A stretch of DNA of 64,000 bases, taken from assembly GCA_002340985.1 (NCBI GenBank), contig DDNC01000002.1, positions 346,332-410,331 on the forward strand. The letters are read 5' to 3'. This document shows, piece by piece, positions 1-8,254 of this stretch. Position 1 is the first letter of the stretch. Each line of letters begins with the position of its first letter. Source of the DNA: Firmicutes bacterium UBA2530. Lineage in GTDB: Bacteria > Bacillota > Clostridia > Tissierellales > Sedimentibacteraceae. The position numbers were made by a program, and so were the translations under genes. The notes under the pieces are model-generated. The model had not been told where the DNA came from and did no database searches. It worked only from the letters and a program-made list of their open reading frames with translations.

Positions 1-32
1 CTTCTTCCCTGCAAGCTCTTCATATGTTATTA

Positions 33-1646
33 CTAATTAATGGCAGTTAGACGTTCAGTTATCCAAGAAGCCCGGAAGTAGGTTTCAAATGTGTTAGATG
101 TATGTTCTTGAATTTCTCTTACTCCTCCGTCATCCAGTTTCATGTCTTCAACAAAATCAAGTATACTTGATTTATGTTCATTAGTTATTTGTAAATCATC
201 GTATATCAATAATGCAAAATATGTGGCAGTAATGGAAGAATGCCTGTACGTTAATGAAGCACTGTAACCTCCATCAGTTGAATTATAGAAACTATCACAT
301 AAATTGATAATTTGATTGATGTCAATTTTAATATCATAATGTTTTAACAATTGTAATAAGTAGAATAACTCATCCAGCCTGCCAACCTGATTTAAATTTA
401 CTTCATAAATTGATTTATACTCATATACTTGACCAGAGATATCACTCAATGCATGAAAGTAGTACAATTCCTCAAAGGACATCCTATCCTGTTGGTAGTT
501 GCCTGCCAATGTTTGAAGTGACGAGCTTATATCAATAATATTTTCCTCTCCTAATGTTTCATACACCATATAATAATAATATAGATCAGAAATGCTACGG
601 AAAGATTGAGGACGTGTTTTTTTTGCATATGCCAAAACCTTTTCAGTATCATAAGTGAAAGAATGAAGATCTGACAATTGAATGCCGTAATATAGTGTTC
701 TAACATTCTGCCAGAAAGGGCAAAGATACAGCTTATATTTAAAAAACGTTTTTATTGAAGGATCATCTATTTCAATATCATTGTAGGACAGAATCGTATA
801 AACTTCATATTTCGTTTGTATATCTAGTTCCGCATAATACTCTCTAAAGTTGTAAACAGTGGGTATAATATTGCTGTCAGCAGTTTCCGAAATGTTCAAC
901 TGTTTTTCAATCTGAAGCATTTTCATAACAGTTGTACTTAGTAACGTAATATTATTAAGTTCAATATCAGATATTAATGCCCAGAGGCTACTATTTATAC
1001 TGTTATATTTCTGAGCAATTATTTTATGTTCTATCTGATCACTTAATAGCATTATCTCAATACAATCAAGGTCTTTCATCAATTCTAAAAACTCGGTGGC
1101 TGAATCATTAAATGTTGATTTCACCAGTTCAACAAGGGCATTAAAATCGTCATCTTTTTTTAAGTCAAAATTAACATAAGCTTTGATTAGTAAAGCTGCC
1201 TTTGACGCAACATCTTCTTCATTTGTATCTAGTAATAGCTCACGAGTCAACCTAGATATCTGTTCATCATATATTAATGGTTCAGATATGATATTATGGT
1301 TATATCGATATAGTTCACTACATAGATAGACTACATATTCCTCTCCATAGAAGTCAATATCAGATTGGTAATAATATAGATTATCCATATAAGATAAATC
1401 AGTAATTATTTCATCAGCATTTATTGTTGTATTTACAGCTTCTGATGACTTGATGTACCATACCAACTCGTAAAGACTGAAATTATCAGTGCTAAAATCA
1501 CGTTCTGCAAAATATGCAAGTTTATCATCTTCATAATAGCGATATTTTATCCAATCACTAAACGAATAGCTTTCATTAGCGGTGTAATCGTCACATCCAG
1601 ACAAAAAAAGTAGCATAACTGTTAAGATAACCAATATTTTTTTCAT
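33..1646 (-). CDS. Lipoprotein with prenyltransferase/cyclase-like alpha-toroid C-terminus
   Basis: 537-residue predicted lipoprotein. The N-terminus is a short charged start, a hydrophobic stretch and a lipobox ending LSGC, with Cys18 as the lipidation site. The C-terminal third is helical, and residues about 450-537 contain GGY and DDGG turns followed by aromatic helices. That pattern resembles the alpha/alpha toroid repeats of squalene cyclase and protein prenyltransferase families; this is a fold inference, not a functional call. It lies downstream of the secreted-protein gene on the same strand, and both sit beside the agr locus. It could be an agr-controlled exported product. Function unknown. 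Confidence 0.7.
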   Translation of the reverse strand: MKKILVILTVMLLFLSGCDDYTANESYSFSDWIKYRYYEDDKLAYFAERDFSTDNFSLYELVWYIKSSEAVNTTINADEIITDLSYMDNLYYYQSDIDFYGEEYVVYLCSELYRYNHNIISEPLIYDEQISRLTRELLLDTNEEDVASKAALLIKAYVNFDLKKDDDFNALVELVKSTFNDSATEFLELMKDLDCIEIMLLSDQIEHKIIAQKYNSINSSLWALISDIELNNITLLSTTVMKMLQIEKQLNISETADSNIIPTVYNFREYYAELDIQTKYEVYTILSYNDIEIDDPSIKTFFKYKLYLCPFWQNVRTLYYGIQLSDLHSFTYDTEKVLAYAKKTRPQSFRSISDLYYYYMVYETLGEENIIDISSSLQTLAGNYQQDRMSFEELYYFHALSDISGQVYEYKSIYEVNLNQVGRLDELFYLLQLLKHYDIKIDINQIINLCDSFYNSTDGGYSASLTYRHSSITATYFALLIYDDLQITNEHKSSILDFVEDMKLDDGGVREIQEHTSNTFETYFRASWITERLTAIN

Positions 1647-1674
1647 TTTATCATCCTTTTGATACTATAGTTTA

Positions 1675-1698
1675 AGATAGGTCTCAAGAGACCTATCT
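1675..1698 (-). terminator. 11-bp hairpin between secreted protein and lipoprotein genes
   Basis: AGATAGGTCTC and GAGACCTATCT form a perfect 11-bp stem with a 2-base loop. On the minus strand the bases after it are not a clear U-run, so this may be a partial terminator or an mRNA-processing hairpin that lowers lipoprotein expression relative to the upstream secreted protein. Confidence 0.5.
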
Positions 1699-1713
1699 AT
1701 TCTATTTAGCCTG

Positions 1714-2298
1714 TTAAGCAGGGGAACTATCTTTGCAATTGATAGTTTTGTTTGAGCTCCCGTACTTAAATGTAGTTTCTACTGTATGTGAAAGATAAAG
1801 GATAAGCCCGTTCATTTCTATATTCTCAAATTGATGAGAAACATGCCAATGATTTTCTATTTCTGAAATGTAAGTTGCGTTTGAACCGCCTATGTTTATA
1901 CCCCATCCACTTCCAGCAGAAATACTGGTGACACCAGTAGCGGTAAGGGTATCTTTCATAGTGATTTTATCAATATTATATGGATTATCTCCTCCCCAAG
2001 TTGACATTGATTTACCCTCTGCAACATAAGTGTATCCCAAATTACGTCCATTGATATACGTATCAAAGGTAATAAATACATTACCATTTAGAAATGTTGA
2101 TTCCTTGTCATTACTAAGATAAATATCTACCAAATAGTAAGGAACAACTTTAGATGGTCCTATGGACTTAACGTCAGACTCAATAGTGCTTACTGTGTCT
2201 GTTGAATCCTGGTATATGATGACAGTATCTGCAAATGCCGATACAGACATTGAAGCTAACATAGCTATCCCAAGAACAAGACTAATTATTTTCTTCAT
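1714..2298 (-). CDS. Small secreted protein, function unknown
   Basis: 194 residues with a classic signal peptide: MKKI start, hydrophobic core and a probable cleavage site after SVSAFA at about residue 23. The mature part is polar, rich in Ser, Thr, Gly and Asn, and looks like a beta-rich extracellular domain without cysteine pairs. A good AGGAGG-type ribosome binding site precedes the ATG. It is the first gene of a probable two-gene unit with the downstream lipoprotein and is divergent from agrBD. No family recognised. The position next to a peptide quorum-sensing locus suggests a regulated exported product, which is inference only. Confidence 0.7.
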   Translation of the reverse strand: MKKIISLVLGIAMLASMSVSAFADTVIIYQDSTDTVSTIESDVKSIGPSKVVPYYLVDIYLSNDKESTFLNGNVFITFDTYINGRNLGYTYVAEGKSMSTWGGDNPYNIDKITMKDTLTATGVTSISAGSGWGINIGGSNATYISEIENHWHVSHQFENIEMNGLILYLSHTVETTFKYGSSNKTINCKDSSPA

Positions 2299-2423
2299 TG
2301 TATTTTACTCCCTCCTCAAATAATTTGTTTGTTACCGAATAAGTAAATATATTAGAAATAACAATTGAAGTCCAATGGAATCACCTCTTTCTTACTTATA
2401 CCTTTGATTTTTTGTTAACCAGT

Positions 2424-2437
2424 TACTGTTTACAGTA
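2424..2437. promoter_or_regulatory. Palindromic candidate LytTR/AgrA-type site
   Basis: TACTGT-TT-ACAGTA is a perfect 14-bp palindrome. It overlaps CCAGTTACTG at 2419-2428, whose CCAGTT core resembles VirR/AgrA-family LytTR boxes of clostridia. It lies about 125 bases upstream of the secreted-protein gene and about 170 bases upstream of agrB. A second properly spaced direct repeat is not evident. Confidence 0.3.
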
Positions 2438-2476
2438 TATTAAACAAACTATTACTTGTAATAAAAACTGCACGAC

Positions 2477-2527
2477 CCCCCCCTGTTTTTCTGCATGAAA
2501 GGGTTTCATGCAGAAAAACAGGGGGGG
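2477..2527. repeat. 24-bp perfect inverted repeat in the divergent agr intergenic region
   Basis: The arms at 2477-2500 and 2504-2527 are perfectly complementary, with a 3-base GGG loop. The outer part of the stem is seven C:G pairs. It lies between two divergent genes, so it does not terminate either one; no strong U-run follows on either strand. It would form a very stable hairpin in any transcript crossing it and fills much of the 311-base gap between the secreted-protein gene and agrB. Confidence 0.85.
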
Positions 2528-2609
2528 TTATGATAATTTTACTATAGTTATTCAAAAATATGATATCATTAAATAAGCATTAAGCATAAGGTTAAATCGG
2601 GGGATTTTA

Positions 2610-3200
2610 ATGAAATCGTATTTAGAGAACAAAATTGTGTGCTATATAAAAAAATATAAATGCACTATTACTGGTGATGACGAAGAAGTATTGAGATATG
2701 GGATCCAAATATATTATTTTAATATATCGAAGCTTTTAATATTATTTACAGTTTCAATTATACTTAATATTTTCTCAAAAACTTGTATTGCATTTATTTT
2801 GGTAGTTGCATTAAAAAGATTTGCATATGGTTTCCATGCGGATACGTTCTGGTCTTGCTTGGTTATTACATTTATTAATATTTTCGGTATTGTTTATTTA
2901 TCTGAATTATTTCTTAATTCTTTGATAAGAATTGCGCTGGCTGTAATTTCTTTAATATTATTTGCTTTATTTGCCCCTGCTGACACGGAAGAAAGACCGA
3001 TTGTTGGCAGTAAGAAAAGGCTGAGGTTGAAGATTCAAATAATATCTGTATCTATTTTATACTTTGCTCTATCATTTTTTACTAATGAAGTTTTGTCTAA
3101 TATGCTTGTATTATCATTGGTATTTATTGGGTTTAATACTTGCCCTGTATTATATATTTTATTTAAAAAGGAGTATAAAAACTATGAGAAATTTATTTAA
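2610..3200 (+). CDS. agrB: AgrB-like peptide-processing membrane endopeptidase
   Basis: 196 residues, the usual AgrB size. AgrB proteins cut the AgrD prepeptide and form the thiolactone of the autoinducer at the membrane. The catalytic pair is visible as His76 and Cys83 in GFHADTFWSC, with the same seven-residue spacing as the His77/Cys84 pair known for staphylococcal AgrB. Several hydrophobic helices follow (about 40-60, 85-125, 135-185), and the DTEERPI segment after the second helix pair is typical of the family. The gene overlaps agrD by 17 bases, implying coupled translation. The GGGG-type ribosome binding site lies just upstream of the ATG. Confidence 0.9.
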   Translation: MKSYLENKIVCYIKKYKCTITGDDEEVLRYGIQIYYFNISKLLILFTVSIILNIFSKTCIAFILVVALKRFAYGFHADTFWSCLVITFINIFGIVYLSELFLNSLIRIALAVISLILFALFAPADTEERPIVGSKKRLRLKIQIISVSILYFALSFFTNEVLSNMLVLSLVFIGFNTCPVLYILFKKEYKNYEKFI

Positions 3201-3351
3201 AAACAATCAAATTGCAAGCAAATTATTTTCCTTATTTACCAATACGGCAGTTAATTCTTCATCAAAATGCAGCGACTTTATCTGGCAGCAAGCTAAGGTT
3301 CCTAAGTGCCTATTGGAAAGAGAAATAAATGATATAAAAAAACAGAATTAA
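3184..3351 (+). CDS. agrD: AgrD-like autoinducing peptide precursor
   Basis: 55 residues starting at the ATG at 3184, preceded by AAGGAG inside the end of agrB; longer upstream extensions of this frame have no such site. The parts match AgrD: an amphipathic leader (residues 1-22), a core region with the single central Cys29 in SSSKCSDFIW, and a QQAKVPKCLLERE tail. The tail aligns with the staphylococcal DEVEVPKEL recruitment segment. By that alignment the peptide probably ends at Trp34, giving a Cys29-to-Trp34 thiolactone ring. The exact N-terminal cut cannot be read from sequence. Confidence 0.85.
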   Translation: MRNLFKNNQIASKLFSLFTNTAVNSSSKCSDFIWQQAKVPKCLLEREINDIKKQN

Positions 3352-3358
3352 TACATGT

Positions 3359-3388
3359 AAAGGGAACCATTGTCATATGGTTTCTTTA
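3359..3388. terminator. Bidirectional terminator between agrD and agrC
   Basis: AAAGGGAACCAT and ATGGTTTCTTT form an imperfect stem between the convergent agrD and agrC genes, with A-rich and T-rich flanks. The right arm covers the end of the agrC coding region, so it may terminate transcription from both sides. Confidence 0.5.
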
Positions 3389-4674
3389 ACTTTATTTATA
3401 TTAATTTCCTGTATAAATAAATCTTCCGTAACTGTTGTATCTATGATAACGTTAGGATTGCTATTTTCAATTTGTTTCAGAATATATAGCCCATTTCCTC
3501 TGAACGTTCCATTAGTTGAACTTCCATCACTGTACATTGACAACTCTTCAACCGTTTTTGAGTACGTATTGGCTACAATTATATTTATTTCATCTTCCTC
3601 CTCATCTATCATTATGTCTATTGCTTTTTCCTTAGAATTCTCAGCTGCATCTATTGCGTTGTCAAGTATTATGCTGATAATATCGTTTAATGCAATATTA
3701 GGAATATCTATATCTTGAACTTCCGATCGGATATCCGCTTTAATTTTTATTCCTTTGTCTAATGCTTTATTGGTCCTTTCAATCAGTAATTTTTTTAATA
3801 TGATATTGAAAATATTGTCATAATTAAAGGAGATTAAATTCCTCTGTATATTTTGCATTGAAACTATATTATTAACAAATTCTATAGCTTCATCATACTG
3901 ATTATTCTCAATGAGAGCTTGTATACCCAGCAGGCGGTTTTTATATTCATGCTCTTGTTTGCTCAACTGCTTTGCGAAGTTTTCCACTTCATTTGCATAA
4001 TTGTATATGTTATCATAATCGTACTTTGATTTAGTTGATATTTTAATTTGCATGAAATATGTTATATTCATTATTATAAACAGTATTAATAAAATTGCCG
4101 ATACTATATGTTGTTTGCTGAGATGCGGCTGAACAGATATTATATATCCAAGTAAGCCTGTAAATAAAATAAAAAAAACAATATATTGAATTACTGAAAA
4201 TATATTTTTCTTTAATATAAAGTCTTCAATTTCATTAAAAAAGTTTTTAGGCCTGATTAATAGAGAAGTTATCAGAACTGTAACAAAAAATGTAATATGT
4301 ATAATATAAATCAAATATAAATGTTGCTGTATATACTCAATATTTATATCTAAAATCGTAAGATATAGCATAGAATTGACCACATCACACAGCATGCCTA
4401 TCAAATAGGCAAAAATGCATACACTAAAAGAGATGATAGTGCCTTTTCTGTAAATTAATTTTATAATTATAGTATATATGCCTATTACGCATACAATTTT
4501 ATAAATTATATTAAAGTTTCCGGCAATTCTAAGAAATGGAACTGCAGCCAAAATGATAAAGAAGTTTTTTAGCTTAAAATATTCTTGCCTGTCCAACAAT
4601 TTTCCAGCTATTAGTATTGTACAAAGGTAACAGGAAATAAAGCTACCCACAGCGCCAGCTATTATTTTATGCAT
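3373..4674 (-). CDS. agrC: AgrC-like GHKL sensor histidine kinase
   Basis: 433 residues. The N-terminal half (about 1-210) has six to seven hydrophobic helices, as in AgrC receptors that bind the cyclic peptide. A coiled linker leads to the phosphoacceptor region QEHEYKNRL with His242. The C-terminal ATP-binding domain has an N-box with Asn339 in LDNAIDAA and a G-box GNGLYILKQ near residue 393, fitting the HATPase_c_5 class of GHKL kinases. Its start overlaps the end of the response regulator gene by 13 bases, so the two are co-translated. It converges on agrBD instead of following agrD in one operon as in staphylococci. Confidence 0.85.
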   Translation of the reverse strand: MHKIIAGAVGSFISCYLCTILIAGKLLDRQEYFKLKNFFIILAAVPFLRIAGNFNIIYKIVCVIGIYTIIIKLIYRKGTIISFSVCIFAYLIGMLCDVVNSMLYLTILDINIEYIQQHLYLIYIIHITFFVTVLITSLLIRPKNFFNEIEDFILKKNIFSVIQYIVFFILFTGLLGYIISVQPHLSKQHIVSAILLILFIIMNITYFMQIKISTKSKYDYDNIYNYANEVENFAKQLSKQEHEYKNRLLGIQALIENNQYDEAIEFVNNIVSMQNIQRNLISFNYDNIFNIILKKLLIERTNKALDKGIKIKADIRSEVQDIDIPNIALNDIISIILDNAIDAAENSKEKAIDIMIDEEEDEINIIVANTYSKTVEELSMYSDGSSTNGTFRGNGLYILKQIENSNPNVIIDTTVTEDLFIQEININKVKETI

Positions 4675-5402
4675 TTTAATAGCTCCCTTATTTTATCTTC
4701 GCTGCCTTCCAAAAAATGATCAAACTTTAATCCTACTTTCTTATCAACAGGAGAAGCAAAAACAACAAAATCCTTGTTAACTATAATAGTTCTGGAAATC
4801 TGGAAGAATCTATCATCAAGCTTTTTCATAATGGAATTTATTGAAGAAACAACTTCTAACTCGCCCTCCATGTAGTTTGGTTGCATTTTAATTAATACAC
4901 TTCTGGAATCTTCTTGAAGCTTGAAATATAAAATATATTTATATTTCAACCTATAGTGTGCCTTTTTTTTATATACAATCAGAACACCCGTATCAGTTTC
5001 TTCCTGTCTTGTAATAATCTCTCTATTTCCCTTATTAATTGCAATCAATAAATCATTAAGACTATAATAGGATTTAGTTATGAAATCGATAGGCTTTATT
5101 TTATGTTTTATAATATTAGGTGACATAAGTGTATCATTTGTAAGAAAAATTATTTCATCATCGTAGTTTCTATGTTTCCGAATTTTTTTAGCTATGGTGT
5201 ATCCGTCTGCTTTTTTGTTTTTCAAGTCAATGTCTAATATGAAAATGGTATGAACCCTGTTATTTTCTATATAGTCTGCAATACGTTCATCATAATTGTT
5301 ATATATATAAATTTTTTTATTAAAATTAATTTTTTCTTTTAAAATTCTGGCAATTTTATTGCAAAATTCAACGTTGTCATCACATAATACAATGTTTAAC
5401 AC
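4662..5402 (-). CDS. agrA: AgrA-like LytTR response regulator
   Basis: 246 residues. The receiver domain (about 1-120) has the acidic pair Asp8-Asp9, an FILDIDL strand carrying the probable phosphoacceptor Asp57 or Asp59, and Lys110 near its end. A LytTR DNA-binding domain occupies about 140-240, with the RFFQISRTIIVNK segment typical of the family. Paired with the downstream kinase gene by a 13-base overlap. The expected role is to sense the agrC phosphosignal and activate agrBD and target genes, whose sites could lie in the 2.3-2.6 kb intergenic region. Confidence 0.85.
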   Translation of the reverse strand: MLNIVLCDDNVEFCNKIARILKEKINFNKKIYIYNNYDERIADYIENNRVHTIFILDIDLKNKKADGYTIAKKIRKHRNYDDEIIFLTNDTLMSPNIIKHKIKPIDFITKSYYSLNDLLIAINKGNREIITRQEETDTGVLIVYKKKAHYRLKYKYILYFKLQEDSRSVLIKMQPNYMEGELEVVSSINSIMKKLDDRFFQISRTIIVNKDFVVFASPVDKKVGLKFDHFLEGSEDKIRELLKCIK

Positions 5403-5474
5403 AATACCACCCCCGTATATATAATTATATAATATATTTCGGCATTTTTCTATGATTCTTTATTATTTAAAAGT

Positions 5475-5506
5475 TTCTTAATTAATAATTAATATATTAT
5501 TAAGAA
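5475..5506. repeat. Inverted repeat upstream of agrA
   Basis: TTCTTAAT at 5475-5482 and ATTAAGAA at 5499-5506 are inverted 8-base arms 16 bases apart in the AT-rich gap between agrA and the patatin gene. It could be a regulator site or a chance match in AT-rich DNA. Confidence 0.3.
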
Positions 5507-5651
5507 TTAAATGGTATATAAAATATAGTTTAAAAGTTTTTATAAATTATAGAAAAGCAAGCAGAAAGAATGCTTTCTTTCAGCGGTGACGAACAAATAA
5601 TTTTCCATAACCCTCTATTCAGATTTGCATAATATGAATAGAGGTGATTTT

Positions 5652-6575
5652 ATGTCCGGAATGGGATTGGTATTAAGCGGCGGCGGTGCTAAAGGCGTCT
5701 ACCAGGTAGGAGTGTGGAGGGCGCTTTGCGAATTTGGATATAACAATTATATAGATATTTACTCTGGCTCATCCATTGGAGCTATAAACAGCTTTTTGAT
5801 TCAAACAATGGATTGGAAAGAAGCAACAAATATATGGCTGAATAATGACTTGTCTAAGGTTTTTTTTACTGATGGCGTGGATTCGGAGAGCCTGGCGAAA
5901 ACAATACGCCAGATTTTATTTGGCAAAGAGATTCAATTCGACAGCTTGTTTACAAGAGATGGATTTGTTGAATTATTAAATGCAATAGGACTTGAAAGAC
6001 TAGAGGGAACAACCTTAGATACTTATGTGACAGTAGCGAATGTGACAGAAATACCGGAAGAAGCAAGAACGCTAAGAACTGCAATGAATTGGTACGAAGG
6101 CAGAAAATCCGGATTTACACAATATGTGCATATGAGGAAGCCGGAAACAAACTTTATCAAAGATATATTATTGGCAACTTCAGCCATACCAATCATATAT
6201 CCTCCTGAAAAAATCGGAGATCAGTATTATGTGGATGGTGGGATTAACGACCCGCTCCCTGTTTATCCGCTAAACGAAAGAGGTGTCAATACAATAATTG
6301 CTGTTTCCTGCGATAAAATAAATTACCAAGCCCTAAAAAGAAAATATCCATTTATGGATATCCTGTTAATATATCCATCAAGGAACATAGGTAATTTGTT
6401 CAACGGAACATTAAATTTTGACAACAGAAAACTTAAAGATACATATTACTTAGGTTATAGTGATGGGAAAAAAGCAATTAAAAAAATTGATGTAGTGTTA
6501 TCCTCTGAACGGCAACGAAGCAGGCAGGGTACTTTTGGCAGGACTACAGGATTATTTTGCACAAACAGACATTGA
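5652..6575 (+). CDS. Patatin-like phospholipase, C-terminus apparently frameshifted
   Basis: Patatin-family serine lipase hydrolysing acyl groups from lipids with a Ser-Asp dyad. The ATG at 5652 is chosen because GAGGTGA lies five bases upstream; the earlier ATG at 5625 has none. Numbered from that start, the oxyanion loop GGGAKG is at 10-15, the nucleophile Ser41 in GSSIG, and the catalytic Asp195 in VDGG. The frame ends at 6575 in a low-complexity Arg/Thr tail. One base over, the same DNA reads LNGNEAGRVLLAGLQDYF and ends at 6591, a far more natural C-terminus. A one-base indel near 6490-6510 is therefore likely. Confidence 0.85.
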   Translation: MSGMGLVLSGGGAKGVYQVGVWRALCEFGYNNYIDIYSGSSIGAINSFLIQTMDWKEATNIWLNNDLSKVFFTDGVDSESLAKTIRQILFGKEIQFDSLFTRDGFVELLNAIGLERLEGTTLDTYVTVANVTEIPEEARTLRTAMNWYEGRKSGFTQYVHMRKPETNFIKDILLATSAIPIIYPPEKIGDQYYVDGGINDPLPVYPLNERGVNTIIAVSCDKINYQALKRKYPFMDILLIYPSRNIGNLFNGTLNFDNRKLKDTYYLGYSDGKKAIKKIDVVLSSERQRSRQGTFGRTTGLFCTNRH

Positions 6576-6590
6576 AACAAGCAAAGAATA

Positions 6591-6640
6591 ACAGCACATG
6601 ATTTTCGGAGATTTAAGAAATATCAGGTGCTGTTTTTTAA
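6591..6640 (+). terminator. Terminator after patatin gene
   Basis: AACAGCAC and GTGCTGTT form an 8-bp stem around a loop of about 29 bases, followed by a run of T. It sits directly after the alternative-frame stop at 6591. Confidence 0.6.
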
Positions 6641-6645
6641 TTTTT

Positions 6646-7143
6646 TTATTTTACAACCTCGTATGAGCCTCTTACCATGAATATGGCGTAGCTGTTGGTA
6701 TATACGCCTCTGCCGTCGTCTCTGGGTACTATCAAAAGGTTGTTTGCAACCACATCCATGCCTGAAACGAAGTCTTTTCCCAAAGTTATGTTTGTAAGGC
6801 CGCCAAGTTCGCTTCCAACTACGGTTGCCTTTCCGCCTCTCAATATTAGCTCTGTTCCTGCTCCGCCGATTATTTTTTCGCCAGCATTGATTTCAACTAT
6901 TTCAAGAGTTGGCGATGTGCCTGTTCCGCCTGTTCCTGTTGATGGAGAATTTTCACTCAGCTTGCCAATCTGATTTTTGATATCCTTGATGTCTTCGAGG
7001 CCGTAATCCTTTACAAGGCTTGTCAGACGGTCATTCAAATAGCTTAGCACAACTATGGGATCGCTTGTGTCTCCCGGAGCTGCAAAAATTACAGTGGTCA
7101 GCGCAAATATAAGCACAACCGTTATTATAAGAATTTTTTTCAA
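6646..7143 (-). CDS. Exported protein of unknown function
   Basis: 165 residues with a signal peptide ending near TTVIFAAPG. A short helical segment (about 28-63) is followed by a Ser/Gly/Thr linker (STGTGGTGTS) and then a beta-rich, Gly- and Val-rich domain ending in MVRGSYEVVK. The architecture suggests a surface-exposed protein with a coiled spacer and a small beta domain. Monocistronic between the patatin gene (convergent) and the methyltransferase promoter. No family recognised. Confidence 0.65.
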   Translation of the reverse strand: MKKILIITVVLIFALTTVIFAAPGDTSDPIVVLSYLNDRLTSLVKDYGLEDIKDIKNQIGKLSENSPSTGTGGTGTSPTLEIVEINAGEKIIGGAGTELILRGGKATVVGSELGGLTNITLGKDFVSGMDVVANNLLIVPRDDGRGVYTNSYAIFMVRGSYEVVK

Positions 7144-7299
7144 ACGAACACTCCCTTTATATGTATTACTTAAGCAGTAATGATATTTTATATCAAAGAA
7201 ACAAATATTTCAACATAAAAAGACAGAAATCCCGTAGTACAATTTGCCAATAATAACCTAAGGCATAATTCTCGGCGATAATATAGCTGTAACAAATGA

Positions 7300-7328
7300 T
7301 TGAATTTGGCTTTTTGAAATGATATAAT
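7300..7328 (+). promoter_or_regulatory. Sigma-A promoter of the methyltransferase-csaB-transketolase cluster
   Basis: TTGAAT (-35, 7300-7305), 17-base spacer, TATAAT (-10, 7323-7328), about 37 bases before the methyltransferase ATG. Confidence 0.75.
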
Positions 7329-7365
7329 TGCAAAGTAATAAAAATCTGACGAAGAGGGTTAAAAT

Positions 7366-8202
7366 ATGCGGAAATTATGTATGACAGTAAATAAAATGTT
7401 CAAGCTGCCGGTACATCCTTTCAACCTGAATAACGAGGGCAAAAAAACATATGCTGAATGGCAGTATGAAAAAGGCATTGATACCATAAAATTTTATCTG
7501 AAATACACAAATATTGATGAAATGTTTAAGGACAAGGTTGTGCTGGATATAGGCTGCGGAGCCGCGGGCAAGACGATTTATTACGCCTCAATGGGTGTTG
7601 AGAGGATAGTTGGTGTTGAGATTCTGGGAAAATACAGGGATGAGGCGGAGCAGCTGGCAAGGAAGTACGGCATGGAGGACAAATTTGAATTTGTTTGTGC
7701 CGATGCATCAAAGACTCCCTTCGAAGACGAGACATTTGATACAATAATAATGAATGATGCAATGGAGCATGTGGATGAGCCTGAAAAGGTACTTGAGGAA
7801 TGCTACCGAATATTGAAGAAGAACGGAAGGCTGTATCTTAATTTCCCGCCGTACAATCATCCCTACGGGGCGCATCTCAGCGATGCCATAGGCATGCCGT
7901 GGGTTCATGTTTTTTTCAGTGAAAAAACTCTTATAGAAACGTACAAGGAGCTTGTAAGGGATTTGCCTGACGGAAAGGAAAGAATAGAATTCAGAATAGG
8001 AAAAAAAGCCGATGGAACGGAATATTTTTCATACATAAATAAGATGACCATAAAGAGAGCGAAAACAATATTGCAGAACAGCAGCTTCAATGTGGAATAC
8101 TATTCGGAGGAGCCGCTCCGGAATATATTCAGATATCCGGCCAGGCTTCCTGTACTAAAAGAGTTTCTTGTTAAGATGGTTGTGTGTGTATTAAGAAAAT
8201 AA
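7366..8202 (+). CDS. Class I SAM-dependent methyltransferase
   Basis: 278 residues. The SAM-binding motif I reads VLDIGCGAAGKT (about residues 58-69), followed by the acidic end of strand 2 in VGVEI, and the motif II/III region IIMNDAMEHVDEP typical of small-molecule or glycan methyltransferases of the UbiE/Methyltransf_11 type. First gene after a good sigma-A promoter and just upstream of DUF5693, csaB and tagA, so a role in methylating a surface glycan or lipid intermediate is plausible but unproven. The substrate cannot be read from sequence. Confidence 0.85.
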   Translation: MRKLCMTVNKMFKLPVHPFNLNNEGKKTYAEWQYEKGIDTIKFYLKYTNIDEMFKDKVVLDIGCGAAGKTIYYASMGVERIVGVEILGKYRDEAEQLARKYGMEDKFEFVCADASKTPFEDETFDTIIMNDAMEHVDEPEKVLEECYRILKKNGRLYLNFPPYNHPYGAHLSDAIGMPWVHVFFSEKTLIETYKELVRDLPDGKERIEFRIGKKADGTEYFSYINKMTIKRAKTILQNSSFNVEYYSEEPLRNIFRYPARLPVLKEFLVKMVVCVLRK

Positions 8203-8254
8203 ATATGGACTATTAGTTGCATATTACAAGTTGAGAAGGAGAAAAACTGGAAAA

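Noticed and set aside
5625..5652. Upstream ATG for the patatin gene
   Set aside because: No ribosome site before it; the ATG at 5652 has GAGGTGA at correct spacing and gives the normal family start.
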